Below are positions 5,988-6,518 of a stretch of 6,518 bases of DNA, in pieces. A program made the position numbers and the translations under genes. The stretch comes from DSUN01 sp035527715 (GTDB lineage: Bacteria > Planctomycetota > PUPC01 > DSUN01). The stretch covers positions 1-6,518 of the forward strand of contig DATKZY010000279.1 in the NCBI GenBank assembly GCA_035527715.1, read 5' to 3'. The number at the start of each line of letters is the position of its first letter. The first letter of the stretch is position 1. The notes below the pieces were generated by a model. It ran no database searches and had not been told where the DNA came from. It worked only from the letters and a program-made list of their open reading frames with translations.

Positions 5988-6518
5988 GCGCCCACAGGTT
6001 CGCATTCGGCCTCGCCCGCCGTGTTCACGGCAGGGTCAGGCGCGGAGGCCGTGGCGGCCCCCTGTGCCCCTGGCAGACCCCACACCCAAGGCGAACCGAA
6101 GCCCTTGTGGTAAGCGACGACGCCCAGTGCCCGCCTCGCGCGCCGCAGCGTCTCTGAGCTGAACCCCGCGCCCCGAGCGCGTTCCTCGACCTCCTGCGCG
6201 AGAAGCGGCCCCCGGCACAGCAGTCCCGCGATCCACGCCTGCGCCTGCTCGCACAGCGTCGGGGCGCGGCGCGTGACCCCGAACGCCTCCTCCGCCGTCG
6301 CCGTCACGGCCTCGGGCTCCCAGGCCAGCACGGGCACCGACGCGTCCCCCGCCGACCCCACGATCCGATAGGCCAGACCCGTCACCCCGCCCGCCAGGTT
6401 GCACTTGACGGGCAGAAGCAGCATTCGCCCCGGCTCCCGACGGTCCTGCCCCACCGCCCACACGGCCCGCGACGCGGCCACGAACCCCAGGCTCCCCATC
6501 GTCCGGTAAATCACCGCG
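5966..6518 (-). CDS. C-terminal part of a RepA-like / phage-type AAA ATPase, 5' end outside window
   Basis: An open frame of about 183 codons enters from the right edge and ends at TAG (5968-5966); no start is needed within the window. The stretch YRTMGSLGFVAASRAVWAV, LLLPVKCNLAGGVTGLAYRI and LAWEPEAVTATAEEAFG resembles the C-terminal end of RepA-like AAA (helicase-type) ATPases in phages, plasmids and integrated elements. These use ATP to act on DNA in replication, but the Walker motifs would lie outside the window. Residues about 85-150 (LLAQEVEERARGAGFSSETL, RRARRALGV, WVWGLP) look like a small winged-helix DNA-binding tail typical of these proteins. After WVWGLP the last 35 or so residues are low-complexity, and the final GAHCGSTP is encoded by the hairpin repeat at 5945-5987, so the original stop may have been earlier. 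A mobile-element origin is plausible. The family call is from recalled motif similarity only. Confidence 0.7.
   Translation of the reverse strand, partial: AVIYRTMGSLGFVAASRAVWAVGQDRREPGRMLLLPVKCNLAGGVTGLAYRIVGSAGDASVPVLAWEPEAVTATAEEAFGVTRRAPTLCEQAQAWIAGLLCRGPLLAQEVEERARGAGFSSETLRRARRALGVVAYHKGFGSPWVWGLPGAQGAATASAPDPAVNTAGEAECEPVGAHCGSTP

Noticed and set aside
5860..5991. Possible CRISPR repeats
   Set aside because: Only two units, each an inverted pair with variable centre, and no regular repeat-spacer pattern or cas gene.

Overview
This GC-rich 6.5 kb window looks like a bacterial chromosome fragment, most plausibly from a planctomycete or a relative. The pointers are a large beta-helix protein fused to a charged coiled-coil region, an ECF sigma factor paired with a very long Ala/Glu/Lys-rich membrane anti-sigma protein, and abundant palindromic repeats, some of them inside a reading frame. 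The taxonomic call is an inference from style, not from a marker gene.

Layout. (1) At 1-1915 (+), a protein open at the left edge has a coiled-coil/helical N-terminal half and a pectinesterase-like right-handed beta-helix C-terminal half. (2) At 1916-2161, an intergenic region holds a large GC-rich inverted repeat, a small hairpin and a near-consensus sigma-70 promoter. (3) At 2162-3025 (+), a family 2 glycosyltransferase. (4) At 3026-3181, a GGAT/ATCC-rich inverted repeat, then a strong Shine-Dalgarno. (5) At 3182-3655 (+), ribH (lumazine synthase, riboflavin pathway). (6) A perfect 17-bp hairpin at 3683-3719 separates ribH from the convergent minus-strand operon. (7) At 5656-3726 (-), an ECF sigma factor and its membrane anti-sigma factor overlap by ATGA. 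(8) At 5657-5965, two promoters read toward the sigma gene, one matching sigma-70 consensus exactly and one matching sigma-E consensus, and most of a pair of related hairpins. (9) At 5966-6518 (-), the C-terminal part of a RepA-like/phage-type AAA ATPase runs off the right edge, and its stop codon lies inside the second hairpin.

How it works together. The sigma/anti-sigma pair is a self-contained envelope-signalling module: a housekeeping promoter probably gives basal expression, and the sigma-E-type promoter just upstream of the start probably gives positive autoregulation. The anti-sigma protein has the usual N-terminal fold signature but lacks the zinc ligands. The glycosyltransferase has its own promoter and may be co-transcribed with ribH. 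The ATPase fragment hints at a nearby mobile or prophage-derived region. No complete new defence or mobile system is visible. The most unusual material is the set of palindromic repeats, two families of which share the end sequence ATTGTGGG, and their presence inside coding sequence.
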